Shown piece by piece: positions 19,584 to 29,059 of a stretch of DNA of 64,000 bases. The position numbers and the translations under genes were made by a program. The DNA lies in NCBI GenBank assembly GCA_037176885.1, contig JAWWNJ010000165.1, forward strand, positions 310,001 through 374,000, read 5' to 3'. The stretch's first letter is position 1; every line of letters begins with the position of its first letter. The notes beneath the pieces were generated by a model, which ran no database searches, was not told the origin of the DNA, and saw only the letters and a program-made list of their open reading frames with translations. The stretch is from Favolaschia claudopus (Eukaryota > Basidiomycota > Agaricomycetes > Agaricales > Mycenaceae).

Positions 19584-20495
19584 CTACTTCCGCTTCTGAG
19601 GGCAAGCATGTGCGGGGTGGGCGCCCTGACACGCAATGCAGACGTGGCGGCGAGAGCACTTGTCGCCCATGCGACAACCAGCGGCATCCTGAAACTTGTA
19701 GCAGGTCTCATCAACCTTCGGACGGGATGCAGGGGCGCTGGGTTCGGAAAGGCGCTCCGCGAGGTCGCGTTTGCGCTTGGAGGAGAATGGTGGGGGCAGT
19801 GGGTAGCGAACCAACCTGGTGGAGACAAGGCCCTGATCGGGCGTCACCCAGCGCGTGGGGAGAAAATTCTCCGCCATGCGCACACGAATAAATTCGTAGT
19901 GGTAACGCAAGACTGCGGACCACTCATACTGTGTGGTGAAATCCATGAGCTGGCTGGTGTAGATGGAAAGGGCGGCAGCGACACCACCATTGGTGGTGTC
20001 AATGAGGGAGCGGATGCCGGTGTAGGTCGACCAGGCATCAAGGAGCGGGGGTAAGGAGGGGAATGCCTTGACCCATGCGCGGGGAAGACCCGCATCGAGG
20101 GCTTCCTCTGGTTGTTCCGGGGCGGCAACACCAGAAGTCGGGTGGAAGAGGATGGGCACGGGGGCAGCGGGGGCAGCGGCGGCGATGGAGGAGAGCTTGG
20201 GGAGGTCGTCGGCTTCGAAGGTGCCATTCACAATGGCGTCGATGTGCGCCAGCTTGACGCGGCGGTACCACATCGTGGGGGACCGAAAGGAGGCGGAAGC
20301 GAAATTGTCAAGCTCACCGGCGGCATTGGTAGTGGGGACCGTAACATTTCCGCTGCCGTTCGCTGCGTTCGACGAGGATGACGCGGCGGAGCCGCCCGAA
20401 GGGTTGGCGGAGCTGTCGGCAATGGCCCGGGTCACAATGGCCGTAAGTGCGGCCAGCTGAGCCTCACTGAAGGGCGAGGGGTCGTCGTTGGCCAT
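19584..20495 (-). CDS. Ngaro Gag-like protein with C-terminal zinc finger
   Basis: 303 residues from ATG 20495 (MANDDPSPFSEAQL). A Ser/Ala/Asn-rich N-terminus leads to a globular middle (WVKAFPSLPPLLDAWSTYT...YEFIRVRMAENF) and a Cys/His C-terminus: CYKFQDAAGCRMGDKCSRRH overlapping CIACQGAHPAHAC, a CCCH finger plus a knuckle. This is the usual order in Ngaro/DIRS Gags. It should package element RNA. An upstream extension in frame reads through the beta' repeat, but the ATG at 20495 fits better. Confidence 0.85.
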   Translation of the reverse strand: MANDDPSPFSEAQLAALTAIVTRAIADSSANPSGGSAASSSSNAANGSGNVTVPTTNAAGELDNFASASFRSPTMWYRRVKLAHIDAIVNGTFEADDLPKLSSIAAAAPAAPVPILFHPTSGVAAPEQPEEALDAGLPRAWVKAFPSLPPLLDAWSTYTGIRSLIDTTNGGVAAALSIYTSQLMDFTTQYEWSAVLRYHYEFIRVRMAENFLPTRWVTPDQGLVSTRLVRYPLPPPFSSKRKRDLAERLSEPSAPASRPKVDETCYKFQDAAGCRMGDKCSRRHVCIACQGAHPAHACPQKRK

Positions 20496-20635
20496 TGGGG
20501 AAGAGAAAAGAACTAAAAAACGAGAGCACGGGCGAAGGAACGCGCCCGGTGGTGGTGGTGGAAGAAAAAGAGGCGATGAGTCACGGTGATGACTCCCACG
20601 TGCATTCCTCCGAGTGTATACAGTGTACACTCACT

Positions 20636-20783
20636 AAGAAATGTCACAGTAATCACGTGGAGTAGGTTGCTTATGAGTGACTCAGTGAGCCCCATCTTAC
20701 AGTCGAACCTGTCAATGTGTCATTGGATTTGCCTGAGAATTCATTCACGCGTGAAAAATCAATTGGGCCAATCTTGCTTTGAC
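20636..20783 (+). repeat. R1, right part (after the Ngaro insertion)
   Basis: Matches 25014-25153, from AAGAAATGTCACAG to TTGCTTTGACC. It differs by an 8-bp duplication ACTCAGTG at about 20677. In the right-hand copy a frame opens here with ATG; in this copy the 8 bp shift it. Confidence 0.92.
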
Positions 20784-21643
20784 CGATGTCCGTGTGGTGG
20801 AAGCCCTTGCTGCCGCCGAGAAAGATCTTGCCACCGCTCACTCGTCTACCAGCACCTACTTGACCACCGTTTACGCGGTCCAGGTAGAGAAGGCGAGGGA
20901 GCGCGTCGACGTAGCCAAAAATGCAGACATGTTCGCCGCAACTCTCACCGAGTACTGCGTGCGTATCATTACTCTTGCTGGTGACCCCGACACCACGGCC
21001 TGGCAACCGTGCGTCTCCGCTGTCAAAGCCACTCTCACGGAGCAGCTGAAAGGCACCCGTTTCGAGTTTACGGCTCGTCTTGACCGAGATGCAACGACCA
21101 AGGAAGCAAACGCGCAGGCTGTCCTGACCGCACGCGCTGACGCTGAGATGGTCGACGCGAACCGCCCAATTGAGGAGATCATCGCAGAGAAGGTTGATAC
21201 CGCTGTTGTCACCAAGCTTGGTACGACGCGGCTCCTCTGCGCACATCCCTCAACGCTGTCTCACATCCCTCCCTCTGCTCCTAGCATCCCTTGCAAAAGA
21301 GTCGAAGGAACCGGAGAAGAAGAAGCAGCGCCCTGCTCCCGCAGCCTCCACTTCGACGCAGACCACGAATACCAAACCGAAGCAGAAGGTAGCCAAGGCG
21401 TCGTCCTCGAAGGACTCGTCGAAGCCGCTGAAGCAGACGAAGTTGGATCTGCAGAAGAAGGAGAAACCAGCGCAGGAGAAGAAGAAGGGTACCAGCGGAA
21501 AGCACGCAAGCGGCAACGACGCCGGCGAAAAGTCGAAGAAGGACTCAGTGTCCAAGGGAAAGTCGAGTGGGAAGGCCAAGGCACCAGCCAAAGCCGCGGA
21601 TCCGGAGACAACCGGAGAGTCGGACAACGACGACTCGGATTGA
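20755..21643 (+). CDS. PLE ORF1, helical and Lys-rich protein
   Basis: The frame is open from 20755 and reads DVRVVEALAAAEKDLATA...VQVEKARERVDVAKN, a predicted helical stretch. It continues to AVVTKL, then crosses an intron 21221-21284 (GTACGA...CTCCTAG, 64 bp) into ASLAKESKEPEKKKQ and a very Lys/Ser-rich tail ending DNDDSD at 21643. Splicing is inferred from the frame change and canonical sites. No in-frame ATG is seen near the start; the R2 copy suggests it begins at the ATG equivalent to 20672, and the 8-bp insertion has shifted it. A role in binding element RNA or DNA is likely. It is unlike any domain I know. Confidence 0.6.
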
Positions 21644-21651
21644 TTACCCGC

Positions 21652-23746
21652 ATGCCCCCTTCTAGTACCTCTTCTTGGGTGAGTAGCCCTGGTCCACGGT
21701 TTCACCACCACCGACCTGACACCTACCCAGACTCTTTCTTTGCCGCCGATAGTACCGCTCGCACTAGATTCGTTATCAGCAGAATGTCCCCGTTGTATTT
21801 TGACACCCGTTTGAGAAATCGCGCGTTTCACAACAGGACTGAGCTACAACTGAATCCAACCCAACAGAAGATCCTCGCCCTTAACCCGAAGTTCGTGCCC
21901 CGCCCTGCAGGCGCGACTAAGGTTCCGCTCGTATCTACCGCGCTCGACGATTTTGATCGCCGACTCCGCTTACGAGTTGATAAAGAGGTTCAGCCAACGC
22001 TTCACAAGCACTTTGGCGGTGTGTTCTTGGATAACGGACAACCACGCTACGTCCCCACTTTCCACATACCAAACCCCGATGCCGAGGGGCCCGCCTTAAT
22101 CGATAAGATTGAACGCGCGCTCAGTAGAGCGCGCAAGCAGAACTTAGTCTTAGCAGATCGAACTCGAAGTCCTGAGTAAGCAAGCGCTTTTCATACGCCC
22201 GAATATCCGTAAGGAAGACTTGGATGGTCTCCTTGGACTCTTGGCAGACAACAGTGTTCTCGCTGTCCCTGCCGACAAGAATCTAGGATTAGTTTTGGTC
22301 ACATCTGAATGGTACCATAACGCGGCATTGAAACTCTTGGTGAATGACTCCTACGTGGAGGAAGAGCCGGACCATATCAACCTTCTATTGTCCCTACGAG
22401 CCATCGTTGAGCAATCACGCGACCTTGTCTCGAGACAACAGTTTGAATGGCTCATTCGACCTTGCGTTGAAGAGCTCGATAAGGTCCCGGTTCTCAAGGG
22501 CATCCCCAAGATCCACAAATCCCCTCCGTCTGGCCGTCCAATTGTCCCTACTTTTGGCACGCTGCTCGCTAACGCATCAGTGTGGGTCGACTACCAGATC
22601 AAACCTCTCCTGGATAAGTTCCCTTGGATTCTTCGTGACTCGAAAACCTTCTGCCACGATATTCTCAATGTGGAGCTGCCTCTGGGCGAGGACATCTGGC
22701 TGGTGTCCGGCGATGTCGTCGCAATGTACCCCAACATCCCTATTGATGACGGGATTACTCAGATTGCCTCGATACTCGGCTGCTCGCCCATGGAGTTTGA
22801 AACTCCGGACGAAGCTAGTCGATTGAACGTTAGAAACCGCGCGGAACTCACTGTTCTCTTGCTGCGGCTCATTCTAAAATTCAACTACGTCCAATTCGCT
22901 GGCACCATTTACCGCCAAGTCATCGGCACAGCTATGGGCACTGCATGCGCACCTACGTATGCTAATCTTTTCCTGGCTGGATACGAAGCGGACGCGCTCG
23001 AGGAATTTACAGCGACTCTTTTATTCTACCGGCGATTCATTGATGATACTTTCGCTATCATCAAAGGAACGTTGGCGGATGTACGTCGTTTCCAAGACCG
23101 CTTTGGGTCCCTGCACCCTAATATGAAGATGGAATGGTCGGAATCTCAATACCGCCTTCCCTTCTTGGATGTTCACGTCGGGCTGGAACTCGACCCGAGA
23201 TTTCCAGCATTCAACCCGCGCAAGCGGATTGTAACCGATGTATACCAGAAAGCCCTCAACGCTTATCTGTACATCCCGTGGAACTCCTGCCACTCCGAAG
23301 ACTCCAAGCGTGCTTGGGTCAAAGGGGAACTTATACGCTATGTGCGTATATGTTGTAAGGAATCTGACTTTGCTCAAATTCGCCTCGAATTTGACCGTCG
23401 ACTCCGTGCACGGGGGTATCCAGGACGTTGGCTTCAACGCGTCTTTGAGGAAATACAGTACAAGGTGGAGCGCCCTCGCGCGCTCACTGCCTCTGCGGCA
23501 TCTGCCCCAGATGGTGGGCCTGAGCTGCACGTCCTTAAACTCACCCACAATCCAGTATGGGACGTCATTAATTTGCGGCCCATCTGGCACGACCTTGAGG
23601 AGAACTTGAGCACAGCGGGGAACGGCTACCCTGACTACCGCTTCATGGCCTCCTTCAAAAAACCGGTCGCGCTGGGTGACCGGCTGAATATTCACAACCG
23701 GGACACACTTGCAGCACACCACGAATCGGCAGCGTCGAACGTTTAG
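21652..23746 (+). pseudogene. Penelope-like reverse transcriptase, one frameshift
   Basis: Frame 1 runs from ATG 21652 (9 bp after ORF1) to about 22160 and includes the PLE N-terminal signature LNPTQQKILALNPKFVPRP. The reading shifts by one base near 22160 and continues (QIELEVLSKQALFIRPNIRKEDLDGLL) to 23746. RT landmarks: VPADKNLGLVL, GIPKIHKSPPSGRPIV, SGDVVAMYPNIP (motif A), YRQVIGTAMGTACAPTYANL (motif B), FYRRFIDDTFAI (motif C), RLPFLDVHV. No GIY-YIG endonuclease and no catalytic cysteine cluster is present after the thumb. PLE RTs are related to telomerase and can prime at free DNA ends. The frameshift makes this copy inactive unless recoded. Confidence 0.88.
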
Positions 23747-24154
23747 GACGGTTTTTTCTCAATCCTCGATGCCCGCCGCGCGCGACCCTACGGGTCGCGC
23801 TCTGCAGCGGCTGGCATCTTCGGATTTTCGAAAAAATATACCGTACCTGTCGTTCTTCACCCATTTAATTCAATCATACCTTTTTCGTTCCCTTGTGGGC
23901 CTTGAATCGTATTTCATGTTCTTCCTTTCTTGCCTCTGACCGGGCCCAAGACATGTTTTGCGTGAAGAGGTAGAAAAAGATTATATTGATACTCGTTAGC
24001 TCCGCCGTAAAATTGCTGCGTGTAATACAGGCACGTCGGCAAGCAGGAATACCGAGAATATGGGTTGTCGGGAACCCCAATCGTCGTCGAGTCCCCAAAG
24101 AGATTCCGCGTTGGACCTGATAGCGCGCTTCAATACGAGCACCGGTGAATGGTA
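23747..24154 (+). other. PLE 3' untranslated region
   Basis: Non-coding. It contains a strong GCGCGACCC/GGGTCGCGC hairpin near 23778-23798, 30 bp after the RT stop, and a pyrimidine-rich stretch. It leads into the ribozyme. Confidence 0.5.
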
Positions 24155-24226
24155 GGGGATAATACCTGATGAGTCACAGTGTGACGAAACGTTCTTGCGC
24201 ACAAACCCAACAACGTCGTGGTCCCC
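24155..24226 (+). ncRNA. Type I hammerhead ribozyme of the PLE
   Basis: Core CUGAUGA at 24166-24172. Stem II is GUCAC (24173-24177) with GUGAC (24181-24185) around an AGU loop, followed by GAAA at 24186-24189. Stem III is ACGUU (24189-24193) with AACGU (24212-24216), and C at 24217 is the cleavage nucleotide. Stem I pairs GUG (24218-24220) with UAC (24163-24165), then, across an internal loop, UCCCC (24222-24226) with GGGGA (24155-24159). All invariant core positions are present. The predicted cut lies 14 nt inside the start of R2, matching the 5' edge of R1. Hammerheads in PLE repeats are established in other eukaryotes. Confidence 0.88.
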
Positions 24227-25153
24227 GCCCCCGTTTCAAACACCCAGATATCCTGTACATCACCCACCTCAACAGCTCGCTTCGCTCGCTGTTCGCACGG
24301 GCTCGCTCCGCTCGCCCGCAGGCTTCATACGACTCGGACATTGTGGGGAAGAGGGAAAAGAGAAAGGGGAGCCAAGCAGCACTTGTGCTTGTATATATGA
24401 AATTCACCGTGCAAATTGCGCATGATTTGTTGGATTTGCAATGCTCAAAGATCAAAGATGGAATTTGACGAGTTTATATAGTATTTGAATCTTGGGCTTC
24501 GTACTTGAAGCTACAGACAGAGCGCATTTCAATTGACTAGAGACAAGGTGTATAGCAATCTGTGGTCATTGCAAGCAATAGCCAGATAGAGCAAGAAGAA
24601 TGAGCATCGCGATGGCTCTCGCGAAGAAGTGATCGACAGAATTACGTCACGGGTGTCAAATAGAAAAATGCTATTTAGCACCCCGGGTACTCCGCCACCC
24701 CGGGGTGCCAAATAGAATTTTGCGTATTTCGACCAAGTGTTCACTGGGTGTCACCTGTCACCTACAATGTTCACTGGATAAGGTGTTCAGAGCACATCAA
24801 ATTACCCTATATGGTAGGCCGGCGAATGCCGGCCCGGATTTTTTTTTTGACGTTTTTCGTCCATTTTTGGCGAAAAAACCCAAGTGTCACCGTCACCGCA
24901 ACCAAAAGTGTTCAGTTCACAGGTCCCTGTCACCCGTCACCTGAACATTTGGTCGTAATACTACAGTATGTGTAATTCGTCGCAAAGTGGATGACTTTGT
25001 GGTGGGAAACGAAAGAAATGTCACAGTAATCACGTGGAGTAGGTTGCTTATGAGTGAGCCCCATCTTACAGTCGAACCTGTCAATGTGTCATTGGATTTA
25101 CCTGAGAATTCATTCACGCGTGAAAAATCAATTGGGCCAATCTTGCTTTGACC
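24204..25153 (+). repeat. Penelope-like element repeat R2 (Ngaro empty site)
   Basis: About 950 bp nearly identical to R1. It lacks the Ngaro element at 25013 and lacks the 8-bp ACTCAGTG insertion. Near its right end ATG 25050 opens a 33-codon frame (MSEPHLTVEPVNV...) that stops exactly at the repeat edge, probably the start of ORF1 in the intact family. The MITE copy is at 24723-24965. Confidence 0.95.
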
Positions 25154-25899
25154 AGACAGGACTGTTGCTCAATGAGGTGTTCCAATAGAGTAGCGAGTGT
25201 CGACAAACGAAGATACGAAGATACGATAGATACGACTGACTACGCTTATAAAGCCCAGGTAGTATATACTACTAAAGTACTATACTTCGTCAGCTCGGAC
25301 GATTCAAAACAGTACAAAACAATAAAAGAAAGCAACTATGAGCGTATGAGCGCCCTGCTTTAGCAGAACACCCACATTTTGCGTTGAATGTTGCGTACAC
25401 CTGGGCAGGACAACGAGTCCATCATTAAGGAGGCTTCTTGCGGTTGAGTACCCCGCGAAGTTTAGGGAGGGAAAGGTCCGCATCCAACCTGTTAATAACC
25501 TGCTACTAACAGGAGCCAGAAATGACCCACAAAATCCATGTTAGTAATTCGCACAGGCTAACTTCCGACGAGGCACGACAACTTTAGTAGCATAGGGGCT
25601 CGCGAACACCTATTGATGGCCTATTTTCCTCACCGAACGCCTATTCCCTGTATTGAGCGCCTACTCCGCGTTGCCGACGGCACCCCTCGGCATCGGTGTT
25701 CTTCCGCGCGTTGTGCCCTCATGACGCGCACGATTGTTGTCGCCGTCATGCGACGCGTTCAAATTCCTCAGTGTATTCCCCGGTGGCTCTGCGCAAAGTT
25801 TCTATTATCTGAAATCGTCGGGCCCCAGTAACCCGCTCGAGAATAAAACCATTGTAGCTCGTGGAGAATAAGTACTCCAGGCAGCGCCTTTTCTTCACA
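25154..25899. other. No recognised gene
   Basis: Flank to the right of the PLE. Short ORFs only; a GATACGA/TACGACTGACTACG stretch near 25215-25245 is mildly repetitive. The last 100 bp are the likely promoter of the secreted-protein gene at 25900. Confidence 0.3.
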
Positions 25900-26229
25900 A
25901 TGATTGCAGTCATATCTGTCATGTTTCTTCTATTCTTTGGGGCCGTGCGAGCATTGCCCCTCCCGGATCGAGTTGGTGGTGAGTGTTGCTTTGAGATGAA
26001 TGTGCTCGCTTGATGCTATCTGATCTGTGCTTCAGTCGCGATGGGGTTCGAGGCAAACAACGCCGAATCAGCGAAGGTTGTAATCGGCATGGGCCTGATT
26101 TTCGATGATTCGAGTGGGCGTGTGACCACAAAACCCGTCAGCGCGCCCTGCGAAACCAAAATATCGACGGCCGTCCGCAGTCTTCCCATTCAAACTCAAA
26201 GCGCATCGAATTCGACAACGAGAGTATGA
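25900..26229 (+). CDS. Small secreted protein, 90 aa
   Basis: Two exons: 25900-25978 and 26036-26229, with a 57-bp GTGAGT...TTCAG intron that keeps the frame. The N-terminus MIAVISVMFLLFFGAVRALP is a textbook signal peptide with a probable cut after VRA. The mature part of about 70 residues has a PLPDRVG start, then GFEANNAESAKVVIG, GLIFDDSSGRV and a Ser/Thr/Gln-rich end, with only one cysteine. No domain recognised. Small secreted proteins are common near repeats in fungi and some act as effectors; nothing here shows that role. The gene could also be a first-exon fragment of a longer secreted protein. Confidence 0.6.
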
Positions 26230-26526
26230 TTCTTTGACTGCTTGGTGCGCCGGGTAATTGATTGTTGATTGATTCATGCCATTGCAATTAATATATTTGA
26301 ATAGCACAGCGATCCGCTTGATTCTCGAGTATTGCATACTGTGTAGTAGACTCCACTGCGTTGTTGAAGGCTTCATTTTCATTAGTAGGCTTAGTACAGT
26401 TCATTACAGCTTTGTTGAGCAGCCGTGTTTGAACAAGTGACCTTAGCATTACTCGTAGTGCGAATAAGTCTCTAGCGCTGTGTTTTTCGGTCGATCTCGG
26501 CCGTTGCTACAGCTTTATGGGCGATA

Positions 26527-26790
26527 CTGTAGTATTACGTTCAATTCGTAGGGTCACAGGTCACAGACCCGAAATCCTACGAAAATTTTCGTAAGTCACA
26601 GCGTCACAAAGGGGTCCTACGAAAGGTTCCCCCCTGTGACACGAAATTTGGTGCGATTTCGGGCCTAAAAAGGGGGTAAAAAACGAAAATTTTCGTAAGT
26701 CACAGTGTCCCAAGGCCCCCTTACGAAAGGGTAAATTCGTAAGGGGTGTCACACCCAAAACCGCCTTACGAATTGAACGTAATACTACAG
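26527..26790. mobile_element. MITE (264 bp) sharing TIRs with the Ulp1-transposase element
   Basis: Ends CTGTAGTATTACGTTCAATT (26527) and complement (to 26790), with TA at 26525-26526 and 26791-26792. The TIR is the same as that of 10808-15047 except for one base in the first 20. Inside, CGTAAGTCACAG and CCTACGAAA words repeat in both orientations. No coding. It abuts the left end of the candidate element at 26791. Confidence 0.94.
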
Positions 26791-26833
26791 TATACTGTAT
26801 ATTTATTGTTTGCGACATGTGTGGTAAATTAGG

Positions 26834-27150
26834 GTACAACTTACACTTTTAGCAACAACTTTGTTGTACCGCTGGCAACTTCGAGCTGAATGATAATTAG
26901 TATACAACCTCGCGGACGACAACTTTGAGGAGTGACATGTTTGTGATGTGACAACTGATTGTGATTCTATGCCGGCATCAACAACTTTCACTCTGCTCAC
27001 AACAGTGTCGACAACAACTTTTTGTCCGCAACGGAACTGGGGCTACAACTCTTTCTGGAGGCAACTTCTTTTGTATACAACTTGGGATTGCAACAATCTG
27101 TCTGGCCACAACTGAATCTGGCGACAACTTTGTCTGGTAGCAACTTCTGA
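26834..27150. repeat. ACAACTT-motif array, left
   Basis: About fifteen occurrences of (G/A)CAACTT or ACAACT at irregular 15-30 bp spacing, all in the same orientation, with unrelated spacers between them. Confidence 0.8.
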
Positions 27151-27303
27151 CTTGTCACTTAGGAACTCTTGGTTTTGGTTCGGACTCTGAGTTTGATCTT
27201 TCCTCACTAAACTATATGCGGGAAATGCCAAAAATCTTAGTCTCCCGCAGTCAGACTCTATGAGATATATGATAGTCGACACCTATATAGCCCAAATACC
27301 CAA

Positions 27304-27348
27304 GCTAACTAGCCGGGGAGATACGTGGGGTCTCCCCGGCTAGTTAGC
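27304..27348. repeat. Perfect 18-bp hairpin
   Basis: GCTAACTAGCCGGGGAGA, a 9-nt loop, and its exact complement. It is followed by GC-rich blocks with repeated GCGCTTTAGCG and GCTAAGTAGCGCTAAGG words (27380-27460) and repeated GCCATCAA words (27468-27545), unlike the AT-rich surroundings. Confidence 0.8.
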
Positions 27349-27350
27349 AG

Positions 27351-27859
27351 CCGGTTTAGGCAACCCCTCAGGGCGCAATAAAAGCGCGTTAATTAGCACT
27401 TTAAAGCGCCGCGCTTTAGCGATAAACACCGCTAAGTAGCGCTAAGGGATAGCGGGGGTGCGCCCCTGCCATCAAGGCGTCGGTATCGCCATCAAAAGCC
27501 GTCGGGAGACAAGTCCCCGACGCTGCCATCAATCCCATCAAAAGTCCCGCCCCGCCCACCGAACTCACTCGTTTCTTCGTCAAAAATCAAGCTAAATTCG
27601 GGAGAATTTTACAGGGGGTAGCTATAGCATACACAGGGTCGCTTGTATGGTATTTTGCTAGGTAGTGAGGCACATACTATGTGAATTCATCATATAATCA
27701 AACAGAAAGAGCAATAAGTAAAGAATAAAACATATAGATGTACTGCAACAAAGATTGTGGCCCCGGGGAGCGATAAGGTACGGAGAGGGGGTGCAAATGC
27801 ACTGTTTTGTAGCATAGAGGTACGTACATAAGTCAAGACAACGAGCAGCGGCGTGAAAC
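27351..27859. other. No gene; GC-rich word-repeat block and AT-rich 3' flank
   Basis: Holds the GCGCTTTAGCG and GCCATCAA word repeats noted above, then an AT-rich stretch that would be the 3' untranslated region of the gene ending at 27860. Confidence 0.35.
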
Positions 27860-28880
27860 TTAAACCTCTGGGGTCCCATCTGCCGCCGTTGTTTTGCGCT
27901 TCTTGGACTTGTGCAAGGTGTCGGCGTCAGCGGCGGCGTCGTCAGAGACCGCGCTCTTCTTCTGACGGGGTTTCCCTGCATCGGAGCGTCTCTTGCGCTT
28001 CCGAGTCTCTCCGTTCTCGTCTCCCTTCTTCTTTTTCGAGCTGGATGCCGTGTCTGTGCGAGTGTTTGTTGTCAGCCTGAAGACACCGGTCGAGGAGCCG
28101 TTCGCAGGAGCTGAGGTCGCAAGGGAGGGTGCCAGCAACGCGGGGAAGTCGGGTTCGGCGTCGCCCAAGGGGGGGATGACGTTGGCGCTGGCTGGAACGA
28201 GTCCGAGTCCGTTGGGAGCTGCGTTGGGCATGCTGTACCAGTCGGGGAAGCCACCCCCTTGATTGAAGTCGTTTGAAGGCGAAGGGCCGTTGCCTTCGTT
28301 TGCGCCGAGCCCCGTCCCATTCAGCTGATCCAAAAGCGAGCCGGACGAGGGGTAATTGAGGGTGGAGTAGTCGAAGTTTTGCAACAGATCGGCGTCGAAG
28401 ATAAACGATCCAGTGTCCTGAAGGAACGGGTCGAGAGAGCCGGGTGCAGCCTGGTGTAGAGGAGCAGCGGCGGGCTCTGAGGGAACAATGAGGGGCGCGT
28501 GAGGAGCGGTGGGAGGCGCAGCCGGCGCATTGAAGGCAGGTTGCACCGGGGGAGGATTGGCGGGAGGAGGGATGGAAGGGGTGTGCGCAGGTGCGTGCAC
28601 GACGGGACGTGCGGTCCTGCGCGCACCGCGGGTGTCTCCGTCGCTCTCGTTCTCGCTGCCGCTGTCGTTGTGGTCGTCTTCGTCGTCTTCATCGTCACTG
28701 CCTCGGACGGCCTTCTTCTGCCTTGGCCCCCGCTTCTTCCCTTTATCCGACCGCTCCCTTCGCTTCTTCGCCTGCCCTTCCTCACCCTGCTCTTCCAATC
28801 TCGTTGCCCGCTCCTCTCGCTGCCGTGTGGAGAGCGCTACCCAATGAATCTCGGATTTCTTGTCCGACGACGGGAACTGG
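27860..28880 (-). CDS. Unrecognised disordered nuclear-type protein (partial)
   Basis: Minus-strand frame open from about 28880 to the stop at 27860. It begins SSDKKSEIHWVALSTRQREERATRLEEQ, a helical basic start, followed by KKRRERSDKGKKRG. Then come an acidic DDEDDEDD stretch, a long Pro/Ala-rich middle, a segment rich in Asn/Ser/Phe (FIFDADLLQNFDYSTLNYP) and a basic end with KRKRRSD and KKRKTT. The several basic clusters suggest nuclear location; the aromatic-acidic segment resembles activation domains. No domain is recognised. An upstream exon probably exists, since no ATG starts the frame. It is one of two genes within the candidate element 26791-32728, both on the same strand. Confidence 0.55.
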
Positions 28881-29059
28881 GGTATAGACTTGTACTGTGA
28901 TGCTGTTATGCGTGTTACTGAACGCTTCGTGGAAGCCTAATACAACTGTGATTTGAATTCAACTCTGCTCCCTTTTAAATTTCTGAGCTTGTGAATCTCA
29001 ATTCAGTCACCCAGGTGGCAGAGCACCAACAGAACACGAATGCCTTTCGCAGAGCTGGG

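Larger units (their letters stand above)
16183..20635 (-). mobile_element. Complete Ngaro-type YR retrotransposon (~4.45 kb)
   Basis: Tyrosine-recombinase retrotransposon with gag, RT-RNase H and YR on the minus strand. It has split direct repeats, the hallmark of Ngaro/PAT elements. On + coordinates the order is alpha (16183-16405), beta (16406-16522), alpha' (16523-16630), genes, beta' (20513-20635). The matching empty site is at about 25010-25016 in R2: GGGAAACGAA/AGAAATGTC is continuous there. The flanks rejoin without a target duplication beyond one or two A residues, as expected for tyrosine recombination. All three ORFs are open. No methyltransferase is seen, unlike DIRS proper. Confidence 0.95.
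15373..24226 (+). mobile_element. Penelope-like element (Coprina-type, no endonuclease) with nested Ngaro
   Basis: One unit runs from R1 (15373-16182 and 20636-20783), through ORF1 and RT, to a hammerhead ribozyme at 24155-24226. A partial second unit (R2, 24204-25153) follows at once. RT motifs are Penelope-like (PKIHKSPPSGRPIV, GTAMGT). No GIY-YIG domain follows the RT, as in the EN-lacking PLEs (Athena, Coprina) described from telomeric regions of rotifers and basidiomycetes. Repeated flanks with a ribozyme match the pseudo-LTR arrangement known for PLEs. It is damaged by one RT frameshift, an 8-bp insertion near the ORF1 start and the Ngaro insertion. Confidence 0.85.

Noticed and set aside
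21679..21730. Intron (GTGAGT...CCCAG) in the PLE RT N-terminus
   Set aside because: Canonical sites exist, but removal shifts the frame away from the conserved LNPTQQ region, which reads correctly unspliced.
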